A stretch of 64,000 nucleotides of DNA from Sphagnum compactum (taxonomy: Eukaryota > Bryophyta > Sphagnopsida > Sphagnales): contig OZ234493.1 in the NCBI GenBank assembly GCA_965153455.1, positions 22,992,213-23,056,212 of the forward strand, in the 5' to 3' direction. A model generated the notes under the pieces. It worked only from the letters and a program-made list of their open reading frames with translations, had not been told where the DNA came from and made no database searches. Below are positions 39,701 through 53,281 of this stretch, in pieces (within the stretch, counting starts at the first letter, position 1; the number at the start of each line of letters is the position of its first letter). Made by a program: the position numbers and the translations under genes.

Positions 39701-41235
39701 CAACCAAAGTAGTAGGGGATAACCCCTATCTTTCGAATGGAAGGTCATAATATACTTTCATGTCCATTGTTGATAACAAAAGTTCCTTCTATGACCTTAT
39801 GGTCCAAATAAGAAAGTTTGAAGACTTGTGCATCATTGACAAAGTTAGGGATTTCAACAAACACATTTCAAAACCTCTTTTGATTATCCACTATAGATTG
39901 CATTTGAATGTTGTAGCCTTTTAATTTGAATGAATAATACCTAGTCAACTACAAAAACTTCGGCCTTCGAATGATTTGTAAACATAAATATTTGCACCTT
40001 TATAATGCCAATAGGCCATAGAAGTCCTTAAATTTGTCCATAATCTCAACCAAGTCATTCCCATTTTGCTATTTGAATTTATTTTTTATAATTAAGTTGA
40101 TAACACAAACAAATTCATGGAAGACCAAATGACACTTGACTTCCCAATAGTAAACAATTTGTAATAATGGAGATACTTAAATGCATGCACTAATTTATAC
40201 AAATTACAAGCTACAAATATACTCACAAGGATAATATATTTCATGTTTATTTTCATTATAGATTTTGATTTTGTGTTAAATGTTGTACAAAATTTCTATT
40301 GACATGAAAGAAATTGATCCATTTGTAATCATTGTATTACATGATGGAAAAATGGGAATGTAAGGGGTATATCAAGTTTTGATTGAGTCCTTAACTTTGT
40401 TGTTACTTAGTAGTTAATACACCATGGGTTTTGACATTAGTGCAAAATGAAAACATTATCCATTTTTTCAAAAATAAACCATGCATCATCACCTTGAAAA
40501 GATGTGAGAAATTTGTTCAATTTAGTCAGTTCATAGTCATACATTGTCAATTCATGTTTGCAAAACTAAATAAAAGAACTTAACTAAAAGAATGACTTCC
40601 CATGGATGCAAGATGCATTGTAAAACGCAATGTTTACAAAGTTACAAATATCAATGTAGAGTGGAGTGTGAAAAAAAAATTGTTAATCAAAATGCAAAAG
40701 ACAATGAGACAAAGATGCATGCATATTCGAAGGGATGATAGGCATATATTAAACATAAAGGCTACAAAAATAATTGCAAAGCGAAAAACTATGAACAAAA
40801 ACTTTAGTGATCAAGGATTGTGGATGATGGTGAAGCAAAAATGCACATAAAGTTAAAGAAATGATAAGCATAAAAAAAACATAGGTTATGAAGACTAATG
40901 TAAAGATAGAAAAGTGAGAAAAATATGTGCTAAAAAGGGGAACAAACGACTCGAAGATGCAAACACATTTGAAAGAATGATGGGCTTCTTGGAAAACCAT
41001 GGAACTTACCTTGTTATGAGTATTTCTTGCCACCCTTGAATATTGATATGTACTAAACCAATTGTTATATCTTGTCTACATATGAGCATTTGACATGACA
41101 TTTACGAATAATTTTAGTATATCAATGATAACTATTGTTGAATAGGTTATTAATAACATTATTAATTTCAACTTTTTACATTTTATACAAAATTTTCAAT
41201 AACCTACCCTTACACAAGGTTTCTTTTGAGGATTT
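36761..41235. other. Intergenic DNA, mostly AT-rich
   Basis: Short frames only. Around 40600-41000 there are loosely repeated words (an AAGATGCA-N-GAATGATGGGC-like piece about 245 bp apart), suggesting an old duplication. No gene recognised. Confidence 0.4.
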
Positions 41236-41490
41236 TGTGATGTAGCCAAAGTGATGATCATTCGCAAAATAATTTAGTTAAATTTGGCTACATATTAGAT
41301 ATGAAAATATAAAATAAAAAAAAATCTTTCTATATTTTTGGCTATTTACTGTCAATTTGAAAATTTGGTGATTTGAAAAAATAAGATTTGACAAATTTGA
41401 GTCATTTTTTTCATGAAGAATCTTTTGTACAGGTCAAAATCATATTTTTGAAGTCAAAATTTGGTGAAAATTTGCCAATAAAAAAAACAC
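41236..41490 (+). repeat. GCCAAATTTGGC-family dispersed repeat, copy 3
   Basis: GATGTAGCCAAAGTGATGATCAT, TTAAATTTGGCTACAT, TTGACAAATTTGAGTCATTT, CATGAAGAATCTTTTGT and GTCAAAATTTGGTGAAAATT occur in the same order as in the copy at 23875. Confidence 0.65.
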
Positions 41491-41639
41491 TGCCTTTAAT
41501 TGTGGAATAATAATCATTCATGACAAGAAGGCAAGTCCATGAACTTTTGAATAATATATTGATAATCCATATAAATAACATATTTGTGATTCATTTGTGA
41601 CACCAACACATTTTTAAATATTTGGCACAATATTAAAAA

Positions 41640-42060
41640 AAATTCTAAATGTAATTGGAGGGCACCTTATATTCATGAATACCCTTCTTCAAATGGAGCA
41701 AGGATCTTATGCCTAGTTAGTTAAAGGTGTAAAGTCCCTCCCATTCCTAATTAATAAAGACAAGATTCCTCCCACTCCCACCATTTTGTGACCTACATAT
41801 GTTTAAGCTTGTGATAGGATTTGTCTCATGCTTTACACGGTGGGTAAGGCCCATGGGTGGGGATTGACATGTGAGACAAACTAAGTATCACTTAATTTGT
41901 CTCAAAATCACTTGTAGGGCCCTTCTTTTAGGAAGGCCCTACGAGGTTTGGGCCTTGCATTATGCATGAAACATTCAAAGAAATTTCCTTGTGTATGCAA
42001 TGACACCTTATATTTGTGAATTATCCTTCCTTGAAAAGATGAGAGAGAGGAGGGATATTA
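41640..42060 (+). repeat. Dispersed repeat related to 25326-26075
   Basis: Contains TTGGAGGGCACCTTATATTC and, about 330 bp on, a second ACACCTTATATTTGTGAATT segment, followed by an AGGGATATTA word. It runs into diverged units of the 68-bp array (for example 41801-41870). Confidence 0.5.
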
Positions 42061-42171
42061 TGCCAACTCCCTATGGGTGGAGATATGAACCCTTTCAAGC
42101 TTATAGGCGTAAAAGATCCCTCCCACTCTTAAGGAGGAGGTGTAAGAACACTCCCTCACCTATGCCTCACG

Positions 42172-42923
42172 ATGCATGTTTAAGTTCAAGATAAGCTTTG
42201 CTTCATGTTTTACGATGGGTAAAGCCCATAGTATGATCTATGCATGTTTAGGTTCATCATAGGCTTCGGCTCATGTTTTATGATAGGTAAAGCCCATAGT
42301 ATGATCTATGCATGTTTAGGTTCATGATGAGCTTCACCTCATGTTTTAGGATGGGTAAAGCCCGTAGTACGATCTATGCATGTCTAGTTTCATCATAATC
42401 TTTGCCTCATGTTTTAGGATTGGGTAAAGCTCGTAGTATGAGCTATGCATGTTTAGGTTAATGATGAGCTTCGCCTCATGTTTTAGGATGGGTAAAGCCC
42501 GTAGTATGATCTATGCATGTCTAGTTTCATCATAATCTTCGCCTCATGTTTTAGGATGGGTAAAGCCCATAGTATGATCTATGCATGTTTAGGTTCATGA
42601 TGAGCTTCTTCGCCTCATGTTTTATGATAGGTAAAGCCCGTAGTATGATCTATGCATGTTTAGGTTCATGATGAGCTTCACCTCATGTTTTAGGATGGGT
42701 AAAGCCCGTAGTACGATCTATGCATGTCTAGTTTCATCATAATCTTCGCCTCATGTTTTAGGATGGGTAAAGCCCGTAGTATTATCTATGCATGTTTAGG
42801 TTCATGATGAGCTTCTTCGCCTCATGTTTTATGATAGGTAAAGCCCGTAGTATGATGTATTGCATGTTTAGGTTCATCATAAGCTTGGCCTCATGTTTTA
42901 GGATGGGTAAAGCCCTTAGTAGG
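42172..42923. repeat. Eleven-copy 68-bp tandem array
   Basis: Units begin with ATGCATGT at 42172, 42240, 42308, 42376, 42445, 42513, 42581, 42652, 42720, 42788 and 42859. Most are 68 bp. Units 7 and 10 are 71 bp owing to an extra TTC (CTTCTTCGCC). Common words are TCATGTTTTA(G/T)GAT and GGTAAAGCCC. Variant units recur in order, indicating multi-unit duplication. Confidence 0.95.
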
Positions 42924-43331
42924 ACAGGGAAACATCCCCTAAATTTGATGTCAGAATTGTTTATTGTCTCGGGAACATTCCCTAAATGGGATGCCAGAAT
43001 TGTGAAATGTGCCCACCCTGGGGGGCTTTACCCTTCAGTTTCAGACTGAAATTGATTGCAATGCTGGAAATTGTCAGTCCTTGGAGAAGAAGTCTGAAGT
43101 ACTATGTAGAAGTCTAGAAACTTTCATGTGAGGGAGAGAGGAGAGAACACTGACAAACATGGTGGTTTGTTTGCTTTCCTTTCTCTTACACCTTTCTCTT
43201 GAGCTGGGTTGACATCCGTGAGTGTTAAGCGTGAGTTCCTGCTGATGCTTTGAAGGTACCCACAAAAATCAGTTGCAAAAACAAGGGTGTGGTAATGAAT
43301 CCTCACGCTTCTCCACACCCATCTTCTCATC
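42924..43331 (+). promoter_or_regulatory. Upstream region and 5' leader of the Nudix gene
   Basis: Lies between the 68-bp array and the first ATG of the Nudix gene. A GAGAGAGGAGAG stretch occurs at about 43132-43145. No independent coding gene. Confidence 0.45.
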
Positions 43332-45451
43332 ATGCGCAACTTGGGTCTTGTGATTAGTTTGCCTGCAAATAGGATTGTGGTTACAAACAGCTTGTGCCAG
43401 TTTGCGGAACTGAAGAAGAAGAAGAAGGAGAAAAAGAAGGGGTTTCCTACAAACATTGCAGCAACGAGAGAGAATCATAGCTCACCAACTTCGTCCTTGG
43501 TTGCAGCAGCAGGAAGGAGAAAGATTTTCATCATCAGCAGACCAAACCCTAGGAGTTTGAGTTTTGTGCACATGAGTCTTTCTCCCGGTGCAAAAGACAT
43601 GCAGGTCCAACCAAATGAGGCTGAGAAGACAATGAAGCCAAAGGTGTTGACTCTTGTGATCATTGAGAAAGAGGGTAAAGTTCTATTGGGTATGAAGAAA
43701 CGTGGGTAAGTACTAAACCCTAAAAATTCTTTGCATGATATTTCGTATCATCCTTTTATGCTTTCTGGAGGAAATTCGTGAGACAAAAAAAACAGGTGGT
43801 TTTTTGGTGGTTAACTTTGTGGTGGGCAGATTTGGACAAGGCTACTACAATGGGTTTGGAGGCAAAGTTGAAACTGGTGAAACTGTGGAGGAAGCAGCTG
43901 CTCGCGAGGTGGGTTGGTTTTGAACTTCAACACTGTTTTCAGTTTTTGGTGTTCCTTTTCTGTCCCAATTCACTGCACCTCACATTTGGCACATACCACA
44001 TTGAGCTTCCTGATGGGTTGAAAGTGCAATTAGCTATGACAATGAGGATTTATTCATAAAGAGTGAGGTGTATGGCTCATGGTAGGTAGAATCATCCACA
44101 AGCTCTCTAAAATTTCCACTGAGATGGTCATGGTTTTGTTCTGTTTCACTAATTGTGCAGCTCGAGGAGGAGGCAGGGGTGGTGGCTGTGTCAATGGAGA
44201 AGCGGGGCATTCTGACCTTCCATTTTGATGACAATCCACAACCCTGGGAGGTGAGGACTGACATGCTTCTGCTACTAGGTGACATTCATGTGGTCTTTTG
44301 GAAATCTAAACAGAACAGAATCGTGTATATTCCTTCATCAGGGATTGCAAATGTTTTGATGCTTTGGAAACCTTTTGCAGGTGCATGTCTACCATGTGCC
44401 TGATTTTGTTGGTGAACCTTGTGAGTCTGAGGAGATGGCTCCTGTATGGTTCTCTTATGCTGACATACCATATGGTACGTATTATCATCAGGCTTATTTC
44501 ACACCATTGTGGCAAATACTGTTTGAAGTAGCAGACTGCACTGTATTATGGAATGTGTTGGATATAGGCCGCTGTGCCCATAAGGTGCCTGTTAGGAATT
44601 TGGGCGAGTCTGGATAGGGTGAGCCAAAATTTCTGAATGGGCAGTGAAATGGGCACAATGACCTGTACTCAGCACATTCCATAACATAATGGTTTTCATA
44701 ATTTGCACAATGGGTACGTGGATTTACAATATGGGCATGTGAATTTACAGAATGGGCATGTGATTTTAAACAATACCTAGGTAAGGTAGACCCAAGAAGA
44801 CCTGTCCATTGTGCCTTGTAAGGGGACTACAAAGAGGCAGAAAAGGCCACATGAAAACCATTACGTAACAGGAGGGTTGTGGCTCATGATGCAGATCGAA
44901 TGTGGCAAGATGATCAATTTTGGTACCCAGAGTTCTTGCAAGGTAAATATTTCTTTCCTTCTACAACACAGTGTGATGCCCAAATCTGGGACACTCATTC
45001 TGCATATGTGAAAGACTATTAGTTTTTACTATCTATTTATTTCAGATGCTACAAGCTACAACGGTGATCACTTCACTCTCTGCAGTTGTGATTGACCTGC
45101 AACTCAATACATGAAAGAGCTTCCCTTGTAGATATGTTAAGGCTATGCTCAGGTGTGTTGTTGCTGTGTATTGTATTTTGGGGTGGAACCATGAAAAAGC
45201 TTCAAATTACCATAGATAAGTGTAGGCTATGCACAGATGTCTGGTTGCTGTGTGTTGTAGTGTGGGATGGAAAATTGAGGTGAATGTGCTCAACATGATT
45301 TGCAAATGGAAAGAACTTCTTTGGGTTGTGACTTGGCACATGACATGTGTGTTGTACTGCTGCTGCAGGGAGACGATTTTGCGGGGAATTTTACTTTCAC
45401 AACACACACACATTGGTTTCCCACTCTCTACAATCTGTGCCCCAGTTGTAA
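43332..45451 (+). CDS. NUDT1: MTH1-like Nudix hydrolase (probable 8-oxo-dGTP/oxidised purine nucleotide diphosphatase)
   Basis: Predicted sanitiser of oxidised purine nucleoside triphosphates. Exons are 43332-43705, 43830-43908, 44161-44250, 44381-44474, 44895-44942 and 45369-45451; all introns are GT-AG with matching phases, giving 255 aa. The Nudix box is complete at residues 136-158: GKVETGE, then AAARELEEEAGV, satisfying G-x5-E-x7-R-E-U-x-E-E-x-G-U. The substrate-pocket region resembles animal MTH1: EMAPVWFSYADIPYDRMWQDD keeps the Trp and the Asp pair and is followed by WYPEFLQ and FCGEFYF. About 100 residues precede the conserved domain, with a Lys run and many Ser/Arg; they may be a targeting extension. 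Met81, Met90 and Met101 are alternative starts. Substrate specificity is inferred from similarity only. Exons 5 and 6 are less certain than 1-4. Confidence 0.88.
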
Positions 45452-48400
45452 GCCCCATCATCTGTACTTGGTTACCAACTAGTGACAGAGTGTCGGCTAC
45501 TCTTAGCTCCAAGATCTTTCCAGTTAAGATTTTTTGCATTTTTTGCAACTAATTAACAGAGTCCTTGACATTTTGTACCAAGAAGAGACACTGGATCCCC
45601 TCGACTGGACAACCGTTTCTTATGGAAAGACCAGCAAATGGAAAGAGCAACACCTAAATTTTCATGTTTGGTTGCATTGCAATTGCTACACACGACTTCT
45701 TCTACACATTAATTTAGCATATATGTAGCCTTTTTGCACAAGACAATTTTGGCCTCTGCTATTGACCAATAATCAGTTTGCCCCATTTTGACATCAATTG
45801 ATTTGTGACTATTTAATCCATTTCCCAATCAACCAATTGGACATAGATGGATGAGTAGTTTGGCACAAAGTTATTCTTAACAAAGTCATTCAACAATGTT
45901 TCATTGTGGCCCATCATCTCCCAGAGTTGTCAGAAATTCAAACTACGGAAGAGTCAATGTGCAATGATCTATGGAAACCCAATTTTATTTGTAACTGTTG
46001 CAATGTTGAAGGCTATGCTTGCATGGAAATGTACACATCAAGAGGTGAAGTTCTTCTGTCTATTCCCACCATATCCCAATTTAGTCTTTTCCAATGTGGG
46101 ATTATGATTTAATCAAGGTTAAAAAACAACCTTCAACAATGTGAATCTTCACAAAAGTTAAAAAATGGTGTAATCTGTAGTTTGCCAACTGGGAGTGATA
46201 ACATCACATATGGCATCTTATGTGGTTCTTGCTTCCTTCCGAAGGCAGTTGCATTCCAAGTGTTGTAAGAAGAATGTAATTGCCTGACCTCAGTACCTAC
46301 ATGTTTCTCCAAATGCCAGTGTTTGGTTACAATAATTAAGTTTAAAACCCAAGTGGCAAATTAAAGCCACACCCACTTGCAAGGTGACCATCAATTGCAA
46401 GCACTTGCAATTTCAATTTGATAATGGTTTCCATTTTCACAAGGTACGATGGGGAGGCAGTGACACAGTGGCAAAGAGGTGATTAGAAGCAATTTCGAAG
46501 AGAAGACAGATTGCAATTCCTTTTGCCATCCTATTCTCAAAGGCTATTGTGCTAGCCTCCTTCCTTATTAGTCTTAATTTATGCTCCTAATTTCAACCTC
46601 CTTCATGTCACTATTGTGTACAATATCCATCAACCCATCATAAATCATAAAAACATCCATAGAAGGTTAAATGTTTATAGTAAAATTTACAAATTATTTC
46701 AGATAATAACTTATCCAGCTTAATTCATTGATGAATTTCATTCATGAAAGGTAAGCGCTCCAAAGAGCTATGAACACATGTGCAACCCATTAATACTAGT
46801 CTAATGGTTAGCCTCCTTCCCTCTTCTTTCACTCAATCAGGTTTGTGAGAACTGTTCAGTGGGATGCACTTGTGAATGCATTTTACAGTTATTTGCTGAA
46901 GATTGCTGGGGGCCATATCCATCTGCACAACGCAGGTTTGTCAATTTGTCATGCTTAATACTTTGCTATACATACTTCACTGTGAGTGGAGAAAGTGTGT
47001 GCCATCTACTGAATTAGACTGCAGGAATTTTTGCAAGATTATTCTTTTTGCAACTTGGGATGACCAGTTTACAGAAACAGCAGAGGTCTGGGTTTAGGGT
47101 TTTAGGTTCTAGGGTTTAGGGTTTAGAACAGCAGAGGTCCAAGTTTCTTCTTCACTGCAACTTCATGCATTAATGCATCAGAGAGAGATTCATTGGGAGT
47201 ATTGGATGATCTGGATAGTGGACATTGTTGAAGCATTGTGGCCTAAGGCATTTTCTTGCACTGGATGCTGGAAATTGATTTGAGAAAAATTGTTCATTTC
47301 TAGGATGGGGTTGCTAATCAGCAGGAATTGTCAAAAGTGCTTGGCAGGGACCTCAATATGTTTGCTGCACAAACTTTTCAATATTTTGCACACAACACAA
47401 TGCAGTGGGTGTGCCATAAGTGCCTCTCATGCCCATTTGCCTATTTGGCATCATGTGTTTTCTGTTAGGAAAAATATTGCTTCTTTTGTATTTACACTCT
47501 TGAGTAGCTGTTCAAAGTCATTGCTCAAGCAAAGGGAGCACAGAGGGCCTACTCTCTGTAGTAATGTTTTGTGAATATGGTGCTGCACTACCCATTACTA
47601 ATCTAGATTCCTTATGTCAATTTCTAATTGATCTTATCATAACAATGGGTTTGACTGTTCAGTCGGTGAGTAGATTCAACCATGCTAGTTGGTGAAATTG
47701 CTAGGGTAGGTTCATGAGGAATAATCTCATTGCCAGTTACACAAAAAAAGAATGCTACATTGCTGAAAGGAGGAGTTATTATCAAAGGAATGCAGAATCG
47801 GCCTTAACCTAGTTTGCAGCCATCAATCATCCCTGAGTGAAAAAGCAGCTTAAGTTGGTAATCTGTGGCTTGCATTGCAGTTTGGGGAGTTCATGCATTG
47901 AATAGAGTCTTAATTCAAGGGCCAATCTCAGAGTCTGCAGCTAAAAGCTGTGCTTTTCAAGCATGTGCAGCAATGAAGTACACAGTGCAAAATTTGATGG
48001 GTGTTGGCTTCATAGGTCTGGTGATATGCATCTCTATACACCCTCTATCCATGGCACTGTACCAAATCCCTTGCAAAATCAAGGTTATAACATCTTGCAA
48101 ATTCCTGGAGTCCTAATATGCTAGATGGGTATCTTGTAGATCACTCCACAAGATTGGTTGGTTTAAACAACTGATGTTTGGAAGCAAATTTCCTCCTCAT
48201 GTTCTCTTGTGAAATTGAATCTGGCCATGTTGATGATTATGTAAATGTGTGAGATGTTCTGCAAGCTTCTTGGGGGCTGATGTGTTTATTACTAATGATT
48301 TTGTTGCAACTTTGCAGGAGGATATACATATTCCAACAAAGTTGGCAGAAGCTCAAATTGTCTTTCATGTAATTGCACAAGTAACAAGGAGGCATGATGG

Positions 48401-49060
48401 TGACATAGACAGTTGTGACTCTTTGAGGAGTGTACTCATCTGGCTCAAGTTGCTGGCATGGCCAAAAAGGAAGGGGCCACGATAGCTGCAACCATGGGCT
48501 TTGTGTTCATGTGCAGATTTTGCAGCAAGTTGAAGTCACGTGAGGCATAGGTATGACTCTTTGTTACGCTATTTGAATTCTCCTTATGTTGTCATGTGAA
48601 TTATAGACATGAACTTCTGTCAATATGTGCATGGCTTTCAATACTGGCAGACCATTGCTGCCCTGCTCCATTGAGCTGAGCACTATATGCAGGTTGTTCA
48701 AGTTTGTTTTGGGTTTGCAATGACCATCCTTTCTCCCACCCTCAACGACACATTCAACAACTTCACTAACTTTGATGCATGGCGATGGGTCCCTTATTGG
48801 AAGAGTGGGGCATCAAGATGAGTGTTGATGCACTATGTCCTTTGTTGTGAATTGATTTGGTATGGGAGAAAATTGGGCCAAGAGTATTTTTAGGATTTGA
48901 GGTAGATGGGATGGTTTGGAAAGAGAGTTGAAATTTGTTTCAAGATGATGGAAAGATGAGATCCATGTGATGGATGAATCATAAGCGATGTTTAGATTGT
49001 GAGAGGATTGTGATGAAGAGTGGTTGTGTGTTCATGAGTGGTGCAAAGGACTTAGTGATA
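45452..49060. other. Intergenic DNA downstream of the Nudix gene
   Basis: Moderate composition at first, probably including the Nudix 3' UTR. A degenerate telomere-like run occurs at 47091-47127 (GGGTTTAGGG and TCTAGGGTTTAGGGTTTAG). A frame near 48249-48485 looks mildly gene-like but matches nothing I recognise. Confidence 0.4.
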
Positions 49061-52000
49061 TGGAATGGGAATGTTGGTTGTTGTAGGAGATTTGTATAAA
49101 CGTTTTGGTTTGATCATGCCATTATGGCTTTTGTTGTGTCTTGTTGATGTTTGTTGCAAAACTAAGATTACAACCATTGATTGTACGGTCAAATGTTGAC
49201 AATTATTAGGCAACTTCCAAAGTGTTTGCAAGAGTGTGTCATCTTGTGTGTAGTAGAGGTGTTCAAATTTTTTTTGGGGTGATTTGCTTGATATGGAGAT
49301 GCCTATAACACCTATAGGATGTTTGGTAGTATCCTTTAATGAAATGTGGATCCTTGGATAAATCCTTTCAATGACACCAAGATCATTCAAATCAGACTTG
49401 TTTTGCCTTTTCAAATATCATTACGAGTGTTTGAGACTCTCTAGGAACTTCAAATTTCAAAATAGGGATGAATATTTAGAGTTTGAAGAATTGTTCTCTT
49501 TCACTCCTAGACATTCTTCACTTTGTTTTGATACGTGTTTCATTTCTATTGATTCATGCCATGTTTTGGAGTTGTTTTAACTTGTGTGCTGTTTGTTTGG
49601 CTTAAACCTTGGATGGAAGCTCAAGCGTAAATCATGAGATAATTGGTTTAGAATATTTCTAACTTGTTTGAAATAAATGTGTACGTTATGACCTTCTTTG
49701 TTATCGGCACAAATTCCTTTAGAAGATGAACTTTGTTGATTTACTTAAAACCTCATACTTCTCATTTAGATATTACTACCATCCATGTGGATGAGATTTT
49801 TTTTTAATGAATGAATCAATATTGCTTTTGAATCATAGATTGATAATATGTAATGTTTTTTTTTTTGGATTTCTTTTTTCCATTTCAACATGAATCATCC
49901 TATTTCTTGTGGTTGTTACATAGTGTTTTAAATTCTCCTTTTAAGAATGTTCATCATTTTGAATGACTAGACACCATAATTAAAATTTCCTTCAATATAA
50001 TTTTAACTTTGGCATTGAGATATTGACCTATGTTTTGCTTTGAAAGGCAAGGCAAGATTATTTGTATTTTTGAAAAAAATTCCTTTTCAATTTGCCATAA
50101 TGTTTCAATATATGGTGTTATGTGTTCCTCCAATCACAATTTGAGTAATTCCTCCCTAAATTAGCCATATTTGTTTTTTTGATGTTCTTCACTCTTTCAA
50201 ATCCCTTAGATTTGATTAAACTCAATTGATCTATTAGACTTTCTCACACTTTTCAAACTATTTAAGTTTTGACATCATGTTGAATGATAAACTATATTAC
50301 CTGAAAGAAGTCTAAGGAAGTGGTAACTTAGGTTGAGATGCCTAAACATGAAGCTTAACTTTAAAAAAATAAAAATGATTTGAACTTAATCAATTGAGTA
50401 ATAGATGGTCTAAGTTTAAAAATTGCAATTTGATCATATGAATTCAATCATATTATAGTTGGGAAGGAAGAGGGAAGGGGAACTAATCTTACAAATCAAA
50501 ATTTCAAACTGGATCACATTATTAAGGTTGTCAAAGAAAAGAGAGGATGAACCAATCTTATGAATCAACATTTTAGGCTTGCATGCCAAATCAACCATAT
50601 CAACATCTTTGAAGCCTTTTGATTTCATGTACATGAGGTCCTTGAATTCCAGATATGAACTCAAATTGCATCTATTTAGTGACTTTTAAACTTGCATAGC
50701 TACAATGGCCAACAACATTTTTCTAGATGCAAACTTTGCTATGGGTTGCAAATGTTTCATTATATAGTCTATGTTCTTTCTTTGAGAATAGTCCTTTGCT
50801 ATCAATCTAACAAGTTTTGTATAGTCTAAGCCAATATACCCCTTAGTTTTTGTTCTCATTTTTTTTGATTTTTTTAATATGCTAATACTTTCTTTCCTTA
50901 AGGAAGCTTGGCTAGTTACCATGGTGTGTTTTTCCCAATTAGTTCAATGAGTAAGGCCATGGTTGTTTTATAGTTGCAACATAAGACCATTTTGCCAATC
51001 AATTCACTCTGTAAAATTCTAACAAATGTCTAAGCTTGTTGGTTCTTTTTCAATTACAACACAAGAGTGATCAACTAGTTTCAAAGGAGAATTCCTTATT
51101 CTTGAACATAATTCACCATAAACATTCTTGCTCATCCTCTTTAGGTCTTGCACTTGTTCTAGGTCATTTGTAGCTAGATGACCAAAATTATTGTAATTGC
51201 TTCCATGTGTAATGCATGCTCAACCATGAACTTTACAATGGCTAGTTTTTGACAATCAAAATGTACATAGTTGCCAAGCTTTTATTTGAACTTATTGGTG
51301 GTGAAATTTTACTTCAAAACTTCTTCATTATTCATTTATTTTGATTAGCCATTGAGCTCAAATATTCATTTTATGTTTCATCAAAACACAAATTCATGCT
51401 TTGGGTCATGAGTTTAATTTAAGTTTTGTTTGTCTAGTTATATGTTTATGAGCCATAAATTACATTGAAAAATGTAAAAACCATGTTCCCGTTCTTTTGA
51501 TTATGAATTCAACTATGTTGATTCATTATGCTTATTTTAATTCATAATTTACATGAATTCATATCAATTTTTTTTTGGGTATAAAACAAGAATTATGTTT
51601 TCCATTACATAAATGTATAATATAACTCAAATGATTTTTTAAAAATGATGACCACTTTCTGAAAATAATGGGTAAAAAAAAAGGTTTGATTTTCATTATT
51701 GGCATGGGTTTGAAGCTCATATGCCAAAAATCCAAAATTGATAAGATTTTTTATGGTAAAAAAAATTAATTTTGAAATTTTTTTAATGTATTGGTTTTTT
51801 CCCCCTCCAACATCAAATAGATTCCAAATTGAAAAGATTTTGATTTTGATATGAAAACAAAAATCAAAACCTTTGTTAAAATGCCATACATATGCGGATG
51901 TAGGCATTACCCATTTTGCACTTTTTATTTCACATTTTGTTTCATAGGACATTGACCATACTAGATTAGGCTAAAAAATATATGGCCTACAACTATTTAG

Positions 52001-52800
52001 GTTCAACCTTACTTTGGGACCTTGGTTAAGGCCTTCAAGCTCACGTGTCAAGTGTTAACCCTATTTTATTGATTGAAGTATTGAGTTGTGTTTTTTCCAT
52101 TGACCAAATTAAGTGGCAACCAAAATTTTGGGTTATATGAAGATGCCCTTGATTAAAAAAAAAATCAGCTTTCACTTATTGTTAGCTAGTCATAAAATTT
52201 GTTAGAATTTGAACTTCCTCATCAATAATGGGGGGGTTTTTTGGGGGACAAATTTTTTTTCTAGTGTAAATTTGGCTAAAATTTCTTTTTGGGGATTGCA
52301 AAAGATAAATTATTTTTTATCGATTGGTTGATCATAATGATTGGCCATGGTGGTGACATTTAACTAGTCTCTCACATTAAACCATCCAATTTTTCAAGTT
52401 TATGGGCATGTGGTGGGGACGGGAGAATAAGGGTAGGCTTTCCATGTGGCTCACCCACCCACCCACTATTTTCTAGAACACCCACTAAAAAAAATTAGTG
52501 AAAATATAGAGATATCTCTAAAGTGGGTTCACATGTCATTTCTATTGTCTTCCACCTAATCTCAATGGAATGCCACCTATCCTTGAATTTCTTATTACTT
52601 CCAACACTTGACAACATAAAAATGTGTCATCAATAGCAAAACCCCGAAACCCTAAACAAAATCATTCAAAATAAAAAATAGTGAACACTAATAAAATCCG
52701 GTGAGTGGGGTGGGGGTAAAGGGGGGAGGACCAACCCGACTACCCTAGACCCACCAGAAAATAATGGCCGAGTGGCCTAAGTGGGTGCCACTATTGACAT
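49061..52800. other. AT-rich intergenic DNA
   Basis: Short chance frames only; no gene, RNA or transposon frame recognised. Confidence 0.4.
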
Positions 52801-52801
52801 G

Positions 52802-52828
52802 AACCCTAAACCCTAAACCCTAAACCCA
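52802..52828. repeat. Interstitial telomere-type repeat (CCCTAAA)n
   Basis: About three and a half units of AACCCTA, the complement of the plant TTTAGGG telomere repeat, in AT-rich DNA. Confidence 0.9.
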
Positions 52829-53123
52829 GCCACTATTTCCCAAAACAATAGATAGTGGGTGGGTGGCCCAAATGGAAACTAACCCAAGATAGCACTGTAT
52901 ATTGGATGTGGGTTACCAGTTAGCATTAGTCATATAGAGGGCTAAATACAAAAATATTCTCATATGTGTACAACAATCTTCAAAAGAATTTCAATGAACA
53001 CTAGAAGGAGTGTGTTCATTGAAATTGGGATTTGATGAATACATGTGTTGGAAGTTGGTATTAAGTAGGTACTTATGTTTTTGTTGGTAGTATCACTTAT
53101 GTTTTGAAAATTTACCCATTATG

Positions 53124-53146
53124 ATCTATCTATCTATCTATCTATC
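53124..53146. repeat. ATCT tetranucleotide microsatellite
   Basis: Five to six consecutive ATCT units. Confidence 0.9.
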
Positions 53147-53239
53147 AAGTTTCAACAAATCCCAAAACATTAATAAATAATTGTACTGCAAGTCTGGAAG
53201 TTTCATGTCTGGAAGTCATGAATGGTGATAGAACACTAA

Positions 53240-53270
<31 letters not shown>

Positions 53271-53281
53271 AAGAGAGAGAT
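53240..53281. repeat. GA microsatellite
   Basis: Nearly perfect GA repeat with two single interruptions. Confidence 0.9.

Noticed and set aside
42172-42923. CRISPR-like array
   Set aside because: Units are contiguous 68-bp repeats without unique spacers, in a plant nuclear context.
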